Positions 37,530-50,649 of a DNA stretch of 64,000 nucleotides are shown one piece after another. The stretch is taken from NCBI GenBank assembly GCA_033239525.1, contig BSYO01000033.1, positions 2,657,501-2,721,500 on the forward strand. Direction: 5' to 3'. The notes below the pieces were generated by a model. That model had not been told where the DNA came from. It ran no database searches and saw only the letters and a list, made by a program, of their open reading frames with translations. A program made the position numbers and the translations under genes. This stretch comes from Nepenthes gracilis (taxonomy: Eukaryota > Streptophyta > Magnoliopsida > Caryophyllales > Nepenthaceae). Numbering within the stretch: position 1 is the first letter of the stretch; every line of letters starts with the position of its first letter.

Positions 37530-38170
37530 AGTACTCTCCAAAAAAACCTCTTTCGCTCTAAGGATACTATTAAGTTTTAATCACTCCATTATGCATGTCA
37601 CAATAAACGGATAGTTATCAAGGGATTGCATGAGATTTGTGTGAGAATTGCAGTTTTGCGTGTGCGGTGAGTGTTTGGGGGGTGCCCAAGTGCCAAACCG
37701 GGGGTGCACAGGCGCCAAACCCAGGGGCGTCGCACCTGATGGATGCTCGAGTGTAATTTACAATATAAAACGTATCAGACGCATTTTAGGATTATTCCGA
37801 AATCAAATTTCACATAATGAGCGCTACACAAAGAAAGAAAAGAAAAGGAAAAAGGAGGAAGATGTTCGGTATTTGATTAGGTCTGATTTGAGTTTTGTTC
37901 TTTGCCAAAGTTGGATACGTTGTTTTAAAGAGATTTTTTAGAGTATATTTCGTTTGGTTACTCTTATTACTCATTGTACTTCTCTTTGTGAGTTATTGGG
38001 TGTGTTGAGAGGGTTGTAATCAATAATTCTTCACTCAAAATTATAGTAAATGAATTTCAGAATGAATTCTTGTAACCGACACTTTTATAATAGATTTATT
38101 TTAGAGTTTTTTTCATAATTTTTTTTCAATTGAAAATAATTTTTCACGTTAAAAGTGTAATACATTGTCG
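37530..38170 (+). mobile_element. Family-C LTR-like repeat, copy 1
   Basis: A tract with GGTGCACAGGCGCC-type modules (37680-37745) leads to a TATA-like ACAATATAAAACG (37760). After that come a purine-rich RNA start region (AAAGAAAAGAAAAGGAAAAAGG), GGGTGTGTTGAGAGGGTTGT and TTTTTCACGTTAAAAG (38143). This is Copia LTR organisation. Copy 2 starts about 1.04 kb downstream on the same strand. Ends are approximate. Confidence 0.55.
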
Positions 38171-38589
38171 TATTTCTTATACTTACAAGTTCAATGACTG
38201 ACAGTTGACAAGGGGTTCGAGTTTTGTTACGTTATGTTGAGTTATGTGTATCCAGGTTGAACCCTAATAGATGCCGGCTTAAATTTTCATGATGGAGTTT
38301 TTCTTTTCATGGATTCTTCCCATGTGGTCCTTTATACTTTAAGCTATAGGCCTTCTTCACATTCTTTTGGTCCCACCCATTTTGGACAAATGCTATTATG
38401 TTCAATTGTTGTGTTTGTGGACAAATGGTTTTATATTCAAAGGCAGATATATATAATTTTTTAGTCTAGTCAATAATTATTTATTAAAAATATTTAGCCA
38501 ACACAATAAAAATATTATTTTGATTATCAATATATTTATATCTAATTATTTTTATTTATATAAATTATTTGGAGTTGGGTCGATTATCT

Positions 38590-39200
38590 TAACACTCTGA
38601 AGAGTATTAGGTTTTGATTACTCAATTATGATTCTAACAATAAATAGATAGTTATCGGGAGATCGTACGAGGTTTTTGCAAGGATTGTGAAACCCGCGGC
38701 GAGCACCTAGGGGTGCTTGAGACGTTGATTCTAGAAGCAACACCCTCAAGGCACACCCAAGGGGAGCTTGTGTGTCGTTTCCAATGGCCTCTAAACTCAA
38801 ACGCAGTTCGCAATATAAAAATACGCACTTCGTGTTTTAGAGCAATTCCAAAATTAAATCTCATATAAAAAGTAATGTACAAAGAGAGAGAAGAGAATAA
38901 GAAAAAAGAGGAAGAAAGTTCAACATTCGATTGAGATCCAATTTAAATATTGTTATTTACCAATATTAGGTATGTTATTCTAGTATGGTTTCTAAAGCGT
39001 ATTTTCATTTAATTGTTCTTATTTCTGATTATAATTCTTTTGTGGGTTATTGGGTGTGTTGAAGGAGTTGTAATCAATCATTTACTGCACTGTAAATATT
39101 ACACACTTTATCTTCTCGTTTTAGAATTTTTATATTTGAATCATAAGAGCAACATTTGTTTTAATTTGAAACTAGTAAGATGTTTCTTTTGTTCGTTTAG
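38590..39200 (+). mobile_element. Family-C LTR-like repeat, copy 2
   Basis: It aligns along its length with copy 1: GAAGAGTATTAGGTTTTGAT near 38596, CAATATAAAAATACGCACTT near 38812, AGAGAGAAGAGAATAAG, then GGGTTATTGGGTGTGTTGAA near 39050. Only about 400 unrelated bases lie between the copies, so the pair may be a short non-coding LTR element or two independent insertions. Confidence 0.5.
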
Positions 39201-39648
39201 CCAGTTTCGCGCGATGATACTTTTTATTAGTTATCCATCCAGTACTTATCTAGCACATTCAGTATAATGTAGACAAATAAGCATTTTTCAATATTTTCAC
39301 CCCAAAGTATATAAATATACAAAACTTTTAAAAGAAATACTTCTTAGTCGAATATAATAATATGAAATACTTCTTCAATATTTACTCCCACAGGCTCCCT
39401 TGAAAGCTACTCTTCAAGCTTTGTAAGACTAGCCACTCTACTGATTACTCATCACTCATTGAATTCATCTCACTTGATTGTACTCGAGTTATTCACTTTC
39501 TAACTCCTTAAGCTTGATTATCTTCTATAACTTTTCCCAAATAAAAAAAATTCATCCATTTATACAGGAATGTCACCCTTTCAACTAACGGTTAGGATTA
39601 TTTTTTCATCCCCCTCTATAAATGGCTAAAATACACCTTCTAGAGTAT

Positions 39649-40450
39649 TAATGGGTACTGATATCCAATGCCTAATTAAAAAATTGCTTTTCTGAGTTTG
39701 GCCTTTGTGCCATGGAAACCCAACAGGCCTAGATGTCTGACTCGGCCCAAGATGCATAAAAGGCTATAGAGTCCATTAAGGCCCAATGACTCAAGACGGC
39801 CGAGGACTTTACTGAGCCTGCAACACCGATATGCCAAAAGTTGGTGGTTGACTCTGTCGGATTGTAAGAAGGAATGAAGGTAACCTTTCAGGGAAGACAA
39901 TAGCTTTTGGAAAGCACGTGCTCCCTAAGAGGAGCAGTTAACTTTCAGAATTTGTAGGATTTACAGGACAGCATAGTGGGTATTGCAAAGTTGGTAGCAG
40001 GTATTCCCATGCACGCAAGCTCCATGCTGGGTAGGTGAAAGCAGTCAAGTGTATATATACATACTCCAAACTCCAAGAGAGGATACGCAATAGTGCACGC
40101 AAGAAGAGAAGCAAAAGCAAAATACCATTTTGCTTTTTGTTCGCACTCTCTGTAACTTAAGCCACTTGTAATCCAAATTACTATAGTGAAATCATTCCTG
40201 AACTAAGAGTCCCGTGATTTTTTTCTCTCATTAAAGAGAGGATTTTTCACGTAAAAATATTACGTGCTACTGCCTTCTCTCTCTTTCTCTCTAAACTTAA
40301 CGCCCGAGTCCTTAAGATCACTTCCTCTAACCAAATAGGACCGTCCTAATACTTTGTGTTGCACTTGTTCAGTTTCGTCTAACGGTGGAAAGATCTGAGG
40401 ACTCGTTTAGATCTTCGGCTGTACAACGAACAGGATCTAAGGACACAACA
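39649..40450 (+). mobile_element. Solo Copia-type LTR, 802 bp, TSD AGTAT
   Basis: AGTAT occurs at 39644-39648 and 40451-40455. The block begins TAATGGG (TG decayed to TA) and ends GGACACAACA. It contains TATATATACATACTCC (40053), then GAGTCCCGTGATTTTTT (40207), then GATTTTTCACGTAAAA (40241). This is the same R/U5 word series as the LTRs at 5437 and 27025, here on the plus strand. No coding sequence. Confidence 0.75.
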
Positions 40451-40455
40451 AGTAT

Positions 40456-41245
40456 TATTCACAAATAAACTTCCTTTAAAATATACTAGATTCTTCTGTA
40501 TCCTACCCACTTAAGAATATTTTAAAATAAGCATATGTCTCCCCTTTTTTGTAATTTTTAAGCTACTATAGAATTATCTAGAATCTTATAAATAATTATT
40601 TACCCTACACATATATCTTTATATACATAAACTATACATGTGTGAGTCATCTATCTATGTGTCATATGTGCATAGTACATAACCTCTATATTTCTAAGCC
40701 GTTTATGGCATAGTGTTAAAAAAATACTTTCAATAAATTATAAGGTATTCTGTGTTCAAACAAATAAGTTTGACTATCTTTTATTTTTAACTTCTTTATA
40801 CCAGCCAATTTTAGTGATCCCATAAATTTTTGTTATTTTTATGATGATGTCTGGTCCCGGGCCCATAAAGGCTAGAATTGCCATAATATTTGTAGCTTTT
40901 TAGAGAAGATCTTTTCAAATGCTTTAAAAAGTTTGAGAGCTCTTTTGAAAAAAGAAAAGTCTTTCTCCAAATATTATTTTTTTTTCTAAAAATTGCTTGA
41001 AATATTAGGCTAAATCAGTAAATTGACTCAGTGTGTTATGTTTTCAACACCACGCTAATCTAGTGAAATTATATTAAGAAGTTTATAAAAATTATTTTTG
41101 ACGACATTTTGAAGGAATTAAAATTAAATTATTGAGATTAGATAGAAAGATTTTTAAGGTGTGGGGGTATTTTGCCACCTCCTAAAATTATTTTTTTTTA
41201 ACAAAAATTTATTAAGATCTAATTAAAAACTTCCAAGTCAGCTTG
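40456..41245. other. Intergenic DNA, nothing recognised
   Basis: AT-rich with no coding or repeat signal that I can support. Confidence 0.4.
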
Positions 41246-41249
41246 AATG

Positions 41250-43477
41250 TGAATGAACCAAATCCAAAATAATGAAAGATCATAATTTATAGAGGATGTA
41301 GCATCTGATCGAACTAACCATATTAAGTCTCCAAAACATAGATAACAACCTGTTCTAAATTCAAAGAAACCCATAAGAAAAAGTATCAATCAAAAATTTA
41401 AATAACCACAATATCAAATTTGAGTGAATATAAATAATATAATAATCCTAAATATAAATGCAACTATCATGAACTCAAACTAAAATAATTCTAAACAAGT
41501 ATAATTAATTACAATCCATAAAAATTAAAATCCCAATATAATTTATCAAGACCAAATCTGATCCTGAATCTAGATGTGGCAAAACAAACATCTACATAAT
41601 CGATATGACAATCATAATAATAATAATAATCATCAATATAGGATCTTATCGGATAACCCATCTAAATAATAAAATAAAAGACCTACTCCATAATATCATA
41701 AGGGAGGAACAAACCAACCACAACCATAACCAAAATACACAATGACCCAACAATTCTCAATACAAATCTATAGGCCTATATCAGACCAATCTTAAAGTCC
41801 AATACACATCTGATATATTCTAAACCCAAAAATAAAACTAAAACTCACCAAAATAGATGAAACTGTAATAAAATCACGCCCAAACTCCTACAATATATCC
41901 AATCTCACTAATTCAAAGGGATAAAAAATAAAAATATGAGTAAAATATTTAACAATTATCTATATAATATAATAAATAATAATGTTTAAAACCAGGAGAA
42001 TAGTCAGTAAACAAATTTAAAACTCGTAAATCATAAAGTCAAATGCCTAACAGCATAAGTTCAAAAGTAATCTCGTACTCAAAATATAATCCAATTTAAA
42101 CATACTACAAGCGAGACATATTCTGAACGAAACATAGTTTAGAATGAAATCACATAATCCAAATCGAAATATAATCCCATCGAGATATAATCTGAACGAA
42201 ATATAATTCGAAACAAAATCATATAGCTCAAATCGAAATTACATATTCAAATGTACGATACTAACAAAATCTCAACTGTGGTCAAACATATAAATTTCAA
42301 ATAAAGTTTCAATACAAATTAATGTGAAAAATATATCAAAATTCAAAATATACACAAATTGGAGAATTAAAAACCGAGAGACTAACTTAATGAAGTATTA
42401 TGCATGCTTCCAATAACTTGCGATCAAATTACTACTGTTTAGACCAATAGGCGGGCAGGCTATATATTATCCTCTATAAATGAGACTAAATGCTACTTTT
42501 TTTACCATCCATAAATGATAGGTGTAATTCGTAAATTTGTCCAATATATTAAAATATCCGAATATATTAGTTACGTTCAATTGCTTTACGATGGTTCTCA
42601 TAAAAATAAATTGGGAGGGTTTTCACATCACAAATTACAAGATCTTTTCCTACCAACGAAAAAGTGAGTCAAAACTTCCACTCAGAAAAGTAACAAAACT
42701 TTTCCCAACGGAAAAGGGCCACATATCGAATGGAAACACGACGGTAGAGTTCAAACCTAGGCAGCGATACATAGATATCATATGCACGGCCTATTTGCAA
42801 TTTTTATGACTTTTTTCATACTAATATATTGATATATAAATATAATATTTTAAATATTTATTCATTTTTTCATAAAATGAATAAAAGTCTTAAATATTTA
42901 TAAAATCCAAACAAAATTTTAAAATAATCGATAAAAGGAATATACATGCATAGGATAAACAAATAGGTTACATAAAAATAATATGCATGTACATTACACC
43001 CTCCAAACGTAAATAAAGTTTATTAAATGCAAAAAAGATCAAGGATGGAGTATAATGATACTTGTATCAACCTTTAATTAAATAGATCTCACGGAAGAAT
43101 ATTCCGAACCATATCTTCTTTTCTTCCTCGCTCTTCTCCTCTTCCTTTCTCTCGCTCATTCTCTTCTTTTTCCGTGCGAATAGCTAAACAGTGACACGTT
43201 GAATCTTATATAAGCAACCAACACTCTAGCACCACTCAAACATACCTCAAGCACGACTTCCACAGGAATCGATGCTCAAGAATTACCTCGGGTGCCCCTC
43301 GAGCACCACACACATTGCTTTCTACACTTAGATGCATGTCAGGCATGTATCAGGCCTTAGCTTGTTTATTCCAAATTTTTTAAATTTTACATTACACAAT
43401 TCTTTTTGATACATCTAATTTATCAAAAATAACATATAATATCAAATTTAATCAGATTGGGACCGGATATTATATCA
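41250..43477 (-). mobile_element. Family-A LTR, copy A4
   Basis: It aligns in order with A3 and A2: ACTACTGTTTAGACC (42430), the CATCCATAAATGATAGGTGTAA block (42506), a CT-rich tract (43118-43170) and a U3 with CCTCAAGCACGAC / CTCGAGCACC modules (43245-43310). The upper tip is about ...ATATCA at 43477, right next to A3. The lower end is uncertain. The open frame 42537-42809 lies inside the LTR. Confidence 0.6.
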
Positions 43478-43479
43478 AT

Positions 43480-45309
43480 TGCCATAATCCAATATATAAT
43501 TAACCCAAAATATAAATTTTAAAATAAATCAAATACAAATTTGAATATAAAAATATTACTAAACCAAGTCTTCAAAATATAAATAAAATATACTGTGTTT
43601 AAATATAACTAAATCAAGTCTTCAAATATTTATATAAAAATATAAATATAACTAAACCAAATCTTCAAAATATACTATGTTAAAATCTTGTAAATATTCA
43701 AAAACCCTTTAATCTGAAAGGAGTTAATAGCATTTATAAAATATGAGCCGAAAGATCGAAAAGTATATATGTACATGTAATAACAAATACAAGTCCATAA
43801 ATCCAAATGAATGAGCAAAAAATAATAAAATATGTACGAAATCTAATATATGTCAAAAATTCAAACATGTTGAATATCCAAATATGTCTAATTTTTAATT
43901 TAAAATGTCAAAATATAATTTTTTTACGTAAAATCTGTAATTTATATACGAATACAAAATAATTGAAAGTGTAAAATTGTCTGAAAGTCCAAATATCATA
44001 AACTATGCAGATTAAAAGTCCAAATTTAAAATTATATAAATCTGAATATTGATCAAAGCATGCAAAATTTAAAAATCTGGTATCTCAAATATCAAATTAC
44101 ATAAGAGTAAAATGTTTAAAAATCTAAAAGCATGCTAAACCGAAGAATCGTAGGCCAAAAAACAAACTTTGAGAAATAACTATACATATTTTAGATAATT
44201 TAAGATCGAAACACTACTATTTAGACATATAGATATACTATTTATTAATTATTTCTCATGAATAGGGCCTTTTCTGTCACCTATGGATGATAAATGTAAT
44301 TTTTAAATCTATTTAAATATATTAAAATATTTAAATATATTATTCTATTTAATTTTTTTATAATAGTTCTTAGAAAATATTAAATCAGAAACTCCATAAT
44401 AAAAGGCTCAAAACTTTTTCTTTCTATAAAAAAATATATAATTTTTATTTTGTAGGAAGTAAAAATATAAAACTTTTCACTATATTAAAAAGTATAATTA
44501 TCAAATTAAATGTTAAAATTGCATCTGATTTGAAATACATGCATAGACTATTACATGCAATGCTCAAGGGTACAAGTTTATAACTTTTTCTTTGTAGAAA
44601 TTTTCATACATAAATATATTATCTGAAAATATTCACTTATTTAATAAAAATGAATAAACTTTTTAATCTTTATGTAAAACAAGACAAAGGTTTAATATTT
44701 TTAATAAAAATTACATGCATATGATAATATTCAAAATGAAAAAATTTAAAAGCCCCGTGCATATATGTCTAAACAAAAAATATAAATAAAATTAAAAAAT
44801 ATATAAAATAGACTAAAAAATAAATTTAAAAATATTTATTTTAATCTTCTGATTTAACATATTTGGCTTTCAGCGCTCCAAAATATTCGTCCATCTCTTT
44901 CTCTTTCATTTTCTTCTTTCTCTCCTCTACTCCCTCTTTCTTCTTTCATTTTTCCCTAAAAATGACAAACAACGTCTATAGGCGCATTTTTATAACTAAT
45001 TTGGCGCACAAGCGCCACAAAAAAATGCATCAATCACGGTTCGAAGACTCCAACTGCACATGAGTGTCATATCAAGCAAAACTGAGGCAACATCATTCTA
45101 TCCAAATTGTACACGAGCCCTACTAGGCGCATTTTAAGCGTATGGTTTTTGTTCCAAATATGTAAGAGCACGAGTCAAATGTCTTTCGTGTGTTAAATCT
45201 GACTTTTAAATTTTAATTTTTTTTCTCAATTTTTATTATATAATTATTTTAAAATTATATTAATAATATCATAAATTTTATATAAAAAATAAAATGGTAC
45301 ATATTTACA
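43480..45309 (-). mobile_element. Family-A LTR, copy A3
   Basis: The upper tip GGTACATATTTACA (45309) is the minus-strand start TGTAAATATGTACC. The next 100 bases align with the starts of A1 (53222) and A2 (59564), sharing for example ATTATATAATAAAAATTGAG. A CT-rich tract at 44890-44950 and CGCACAAGCGCC modules at 45003-45015 occupy the same positions as in A2. Landmarks in A3 and A4 are offset by 1.77-1.79 kb, so these are two head-to-tail LTRs with almost nothing between them. The open frame at 44863-45063 is an artefact. Confidence 0.65.
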
Positions 45310-45314
45310 TTGTA

Positions 45315-46435
45315 TAACCAACGGTTAGCTACCTCCCAACATATCCTAATTTTGGTAATATCATATATTATTTTAATTTTAAGGGGCATAACACAGTACT
45401 GATGGGAATTAATATTGATATTAGTATCATTATATAAGTAGATTTAAAAATAATTTAATTATCAGTACTGGTCCTGTAAACTATCAGTTTCAAGCAGTGC
45501 CTTCTAAAACAATACTACTGTCAACAAAAATATAATTTTTTTTCTAAAATTTATTTAGAAAATATAAAAAATTAAACATATTTTATCACAAGTTACAATA
45601 ATTCAACTTAAATTCTTTAAAAAATTATTTCTATAATTCTATTAAAAATTCATAATTTTAAAAATAAAAACTTCTACTATCAAATTCGGTTAAAGTTTAA
45701 GTTAGAAATAAATAATAATTTATATCTCTATCTGATTTAAAGAGTTTTGAGCTCACCAATCTCAACATTCAATAAATATAATGAAAATTAATGGATAAAG
45801 ACGGCAAGAGAGTGTGTGAGGACTAGGGGGTGGCTAAATTGAAATTATTTAAGTATAGTGAAGTCTTTTAAGTCATTTATCTATGGTTGTTTTTTATGAG
45901 AGGTATGATTTTAATTTTTTTTTATAAAAAACTCTATAATTACAATAATGTTATTTTGATTTTTTAAAATGTTGTTATTTTAATTTTAATTTTTTTAAAA
46001 AAAAAAAAATATTAATTTTTTAATAGTATCATTGCTATCACTGATAATACTAATATCATTAATATATTATCTTTTATTCAAAATTAATATTAAAATTGGT
46101 ATTAAAAATCGTAAGTCACCTTCTACTTATTATGATACCGATACCTACATATTAGTGCCAATGGTCCCATGGCACCATTAATTTTTTGACAACCCTATTT
46201 TTCATGAATATTTTATTGAATCAAATCTATTTGTTGCATGTTTTTATCATTTAAAATCAACCATTATTGTAATTTTTATGAGAATAAAAAAAAATTGTGA
46301 TAAGGAGTTTAAAAAAAAATTATGAGAATAAAAAATTTAAAATAAATCTAATCATGGATTTAAAAAAAAAATCGATATTTATAATTCGGAAAACCCATTT
46401 GGATCCGTTTATGTGGTATGGGATCTGATCCGTTA
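45315..46435. other. AT-rich intergenic DNA
   Basis: No gene or element was recognised. Long A/T runs are present (for example 45985-46010). Confidence 0.5.
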
Positions 46436-46439
46436 AACA

Positions 46440-46960
46440 GCAGGCTTTTTCTGTAGACATTGAGGGCTTTGGTCCATTGAGCTTAACATTTTAGTTGGTC
46501 GACATTGGGCTTCAACTGACTTAGAGAGTGAAAAAACATTGGGCTGGGCTCAACCATTAGGCCCACATGCCCACCTTTCATTTTTGTTGTTCGGGCAAAT
46601 TTCTACAGCCCCATTTTGGATTCGTTTGGGCTTCAAATTGTAGTTGATCAACGTTGGGCTTCAAGTGATTCAGCGTAACAAAAACATTTGGGCTGGTCTC
46701 AACCATTAGGCCCACATTACCTTCTTTTACCATTGTGGTTTATAGGCCCAAATTCCCAGCTTTCATTTTTGTGGTTTAAGCAAATTTCGAAACTTCCATT
46801 CGCATTCCGTTTGGGCTTAAAATTTTAGTTAGTCAACATTGGGCTTCAACTGACTGCGTAATGAAAAAAAAAACATTGGGCTTGGCGCCTCCATTAGGCC
46901 CACATCCGCAGCTCTCATTTTTGTGGTTTGGGCAAATTTCTAAAGCTCCATTTCTTATAT
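46440..46960. repeat. Three-copy tandem repeat of 150-185 bp, rich in GGGC/GGCCCA
   Basis: Units begin TAGTTGGTCGACATTGGGCT (46492), TAGTTGATCAACGTTGGGCT (46641) and TAGTTAGTCAACATTGGGCT (46826). Each carries AACATTGGGCT..., CCATTAGGCCCACA and CATTTTTGT...GGGCAAATTTC. Unit two has an insert of about 35 bases. The dense TGGGC/GGCCCA words resemble plant Site II promoter elements, but no gene start follows. Confidence 0.85.
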
Positions 46961-47956
46961 TTACATTTATATATATTTATTTTATTAATATTGAGTTATA
47001 TTGTAAGTATTAGTTGATGGGATAGTATATTGTGTTTTCATGTGTTTTAATTTTATTATCCAGCGATTTGTTATTAATTGCAGAGAAATGTCAGATATTA
47101 ACTAATTAAATAACTTATGAATACGAGAGATTGATATTTACATAATTGAACAACACACTCGTCCAACTCTTAATTTTTCGAATTATCCATGTTTACAGAA
47201 ACAGTGTCATTATAAATGTCAAAACTTACCTAATGATAAATGAGGAGGGTTATAATATAATAAAACCCATGAAAATTTTCTAAAATCTAAGAGGAAATTA
47301 TTTAGTATTTATTTAGAAATTATCTGCCCAGATTTTCTTAGATCCACATAGGAAGGAAATATAAACTATTTTTTCGTCCACTTTTTATCATTCAACAACG
47401 CCGTCTTTGATTCTCATTAAATTCAAATTTATTTCTTTTAATACAACATTCTCCAATAATATAAATAATTTCACAATAACTTTTTCAAAGCGTCTATGAT
47501 CATTTGGAATTGGGAATCCTGTTTTTCAAAGCAGAATTTCGTATCATTTTTAGCCAAAAAAAATTATAAATTTACAATGCAAAAAAATAAAAATAATCCA
47601 TTTGGGGGTGAAAACCCTACTTCGAGAAGCAGGAACCCCTCCCCCATGATCATTTCGGCCAACAAATAATTCCAGTCAAGCAGCAGAAATAGAGATGATT
47701 TAGGAAGTCCTATCCATTGCACAAATTGCTTGCTACGGCAAGGATTGATTGACATAAATAAGACAAAAATAATCGACCCAATACAAATCTAAGCAAAAAA
47801 GAATATTAATGCAACGTCAAACTATCTATATATTATTGTCTGAATTCATTAGTATGATAGATAGATAACATAACACATCTTTAAAACTATTCTAAAATTC
47901 ACATCACATGATAGATGGATGTTTGAAATACTACAATCTAACATTTCCAAAGAGCA

Positions 47957-48316
<360 letters not shown>

Positions 48317-49449
48317 TCAGCCATGACTAACAGAAAGGAGCTTAATTTCTTGGATACTAGACTATCATAAAACATCCATTTATATTTGAATGCAGGCGAC
48401 TTACCACTTACTCGCGTACAGGCGAACCCTTCATGTATTAAGGATTTGTTCACAGCCAATCTAACTGTTTATTAATAGGTGTTTGGGAAATGAGAGGCTA
48501 ACATAAAAATAATAAACAATTGAACAATAAAAAAAATACCAAATTTATGTAAAAAGCTGTATAAGGAAAAAACCATAGTAAAATGATAAGTGGTACCACT
48601 ATTTTCAACAAATGGGACAATAAGAATAGCTTGATGGCTATGAATTCTACTTGCGAAATTTCTCAAGTGTAATGAAAACTTCATTTATAATATATAGCAT
48701 AATTAATGGATCTAAAAATATAACAAATCCTCCAATTCGGTCCCTTTGCAACCATCACTAAATTCCATTCAAATTTATTTTAAGTCACACCGTAAACTTT
48801 TAGGGTCAAATATTCAAATGGGCCCATCACAAAAACAATTTCGGGTCACACAAAACAATAGAGTTGGTTTTCACCACAAAAAATGTGTGCAACTTCTTTG
48901 GGATTCCCTACATCTTATAAGAATGAAGTAATATATGTTTTCAACCGCTTTTAGAACAAAGAAATGTTTTTGAAAAACTAGAGGATCTCTAATTACAATT
49001 CATTTAGACCCTATAAGAAAAGCAAAAGCAAAGTGTGCACGAATATATAATTCATGTAATATATATTCTCTACTAGATATAATTAAAAATCGATTTTCAA
49101 AAAAAAAAAAAAGATATCATCAAAATAAATATGAGACAATAAAAAAAATAACACACAGATTTTGAAGATGAAAGAAAACCTTGATAACAATTAGTTATCA
49201 AATAAAACCCTCCAAACTTCTCTAGCCAGTAAAAGTAATGTAATTTGAAAGTTAACTTACAATTAGGATAGTTTAGATTTATTAAACTTTAATCAACTTA
49301 TTTCTAACTTATGGCCCCTACCAAAGAACTCCTTAAATTTGCTCATAGTCGTGAAACCGGATAGCTTCCGGTTTTGCTATCAAAGTCGCTTTAATTGCTA
49401 GTGAATGTCTTCACACTTCCGAATTTCAATGACCACACCACCAAAACAA

Positions 49450-49990
49450 TCATGTAAAATGACAGCAGCACTCCTTCTTGATGATGAGACTACAAATCAA
49501 TTCAAGAAAATCAAGATTCAATCTCTCGGGTTGCATCAGCAAGGTCTGGACAGCAAATCAGTTCAAGAGAATCAAGATTCAAGCTTTGTTCTGTTCAAGA
49601 AAATCAGTTCAATCTTGGGTTGCAGCAGCAAAGAAACAGAATAACAAAGAAACATCGGCAAGTAACTGAAGTGCCATTCGGGTATAATTGAAAAAACAGC
49701 TAGAGTACCAAGCTATTAAAACAACTAATTAAATTGTAGAGCTGTAGTCTTGTATGGCAAAGTACAATTGTATAAATAACCAACGAATTGTAAACAAGGA
49801 TACAGATTGAAGCAATGCAATTTACAAACTGTTGGTTTCTTTGAAAGATGACCAGTACCCGTCTCTCTCTCTCCAATTTTGTCTTTTCTTTTCTGTTCTT
49901 CTTACCCCTCTTCTGCTCTCCCTCTCCTTCCTTTCAATTACTTGATTTCCTATCTTTAGTGGTGGAGATTCACATCTTCCACTACACGCA
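49450..49990 (+). mobile_element. Small LTR-like insert inside B3
   Basis: This segment begins TGTAAAATGACAGCAG. It has TGTATAAATAACCAACG (49768, TATA-like), then GTAAACAAGGATACAGATTG and a CT-rich tail, which is typical short Copia LTR organisation. It also has an internal CAGTTCAAGAAAATCA-type repeated word (49500-49610). No clear TSD was found. Confidence 0.45.
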
Positions 49991-50239
49991 CCAACAAAAG
50001 TTTACATGCTGGAACAAGTGTATAAACAATGAAGAAAAATTTTGAGTGAGAAAACTTTAAATAATTTTTATTCAATAGTAAAAGAGTTTGGTTTTCTATT
50101 ACAATGAAACTCTTATTGTGAAGCAATGGGAACACACTTGTTTTTAGCTTCTCAATTTGTGCCTTTCAGTTAAGAAAAAGAGAGCTATATATACAGTTGG
50201 CTGAAAATTAGGTCAAAACTTGGGACTGTTGAGAAAGTA

Positions 50240-50480
50240 GTGTCCTAGTACACATGTGCTACTTAGACGCACATCAAGAAAAAAGGCATCAACAGGAAGT
50301 GCATGTGCGCCACACAGGCGCACATCAAACACGTGTATATTGGGTCAAATGCGCTCATGGGCAGCTCAAGTGCACATCAACCGTCGGGATATTGGACCAA
50401 AACCACTCACACGTGGTTCAGGTGCACATTAAGAGTGGGTATATCAGACCAAATGCACTCATGAATAGAACAAGCATGGA
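50240..50480. repeat. 51-52-bp tandem repeat in U3 of B3, four copies
   Basis: GCGCACATCAA and GTGCACATCAA-type words start at about 50267, 50318, 50370 and 50422. Each unit carries a TATTGGGTCAAATGCGCTCA-like half. The period equals that of the B1 array at 32120-32500, although the unit sequence has diverged. Confidence 0.85.
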
Positions 50481-50649
50481 AACTGGAAGAGAGTATGTGT
50501 AGAATATGCGTGTATTCAGTTCTCGTATTTATCGACGCTTGAGAATCTTTCAAATCAGTTGTTTATCTTGTCACGGAATATACCAATACAATATATTCCT
50601 AACGGTTTTAGAAATATCTTGGCATACCTTTGGGTGCTGCGACATTTAT

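Larger units (their letters stand above)
48985..50600 (-). mobile_element. Family-B LTR, copy B3, carrying an insert
   Basis: 49157-49430 aligns with 31530-31790 of copy B1, including CTTATGGCCCCTACCAAAGA against B1 TTATGGTCCCTATCAAAGAA. Alignment resumes after about 49990 (GAGTGAGAAAACTTTAAATA) through a TATA-like GCTATATATACAG (50184) into a U3 with 51-52-bp units. Roughly 540 bases between are an insertion. The outer ends were set by comparison with B1 and are approximate. Confidence 0.6.

Noticed and set aside
49450..49990. TSD for the insert in B3 (ACAAT near both edges)
   Set aside because: The repeats are not adjacent to TG/CA tips, so I could not fix the ends with them.
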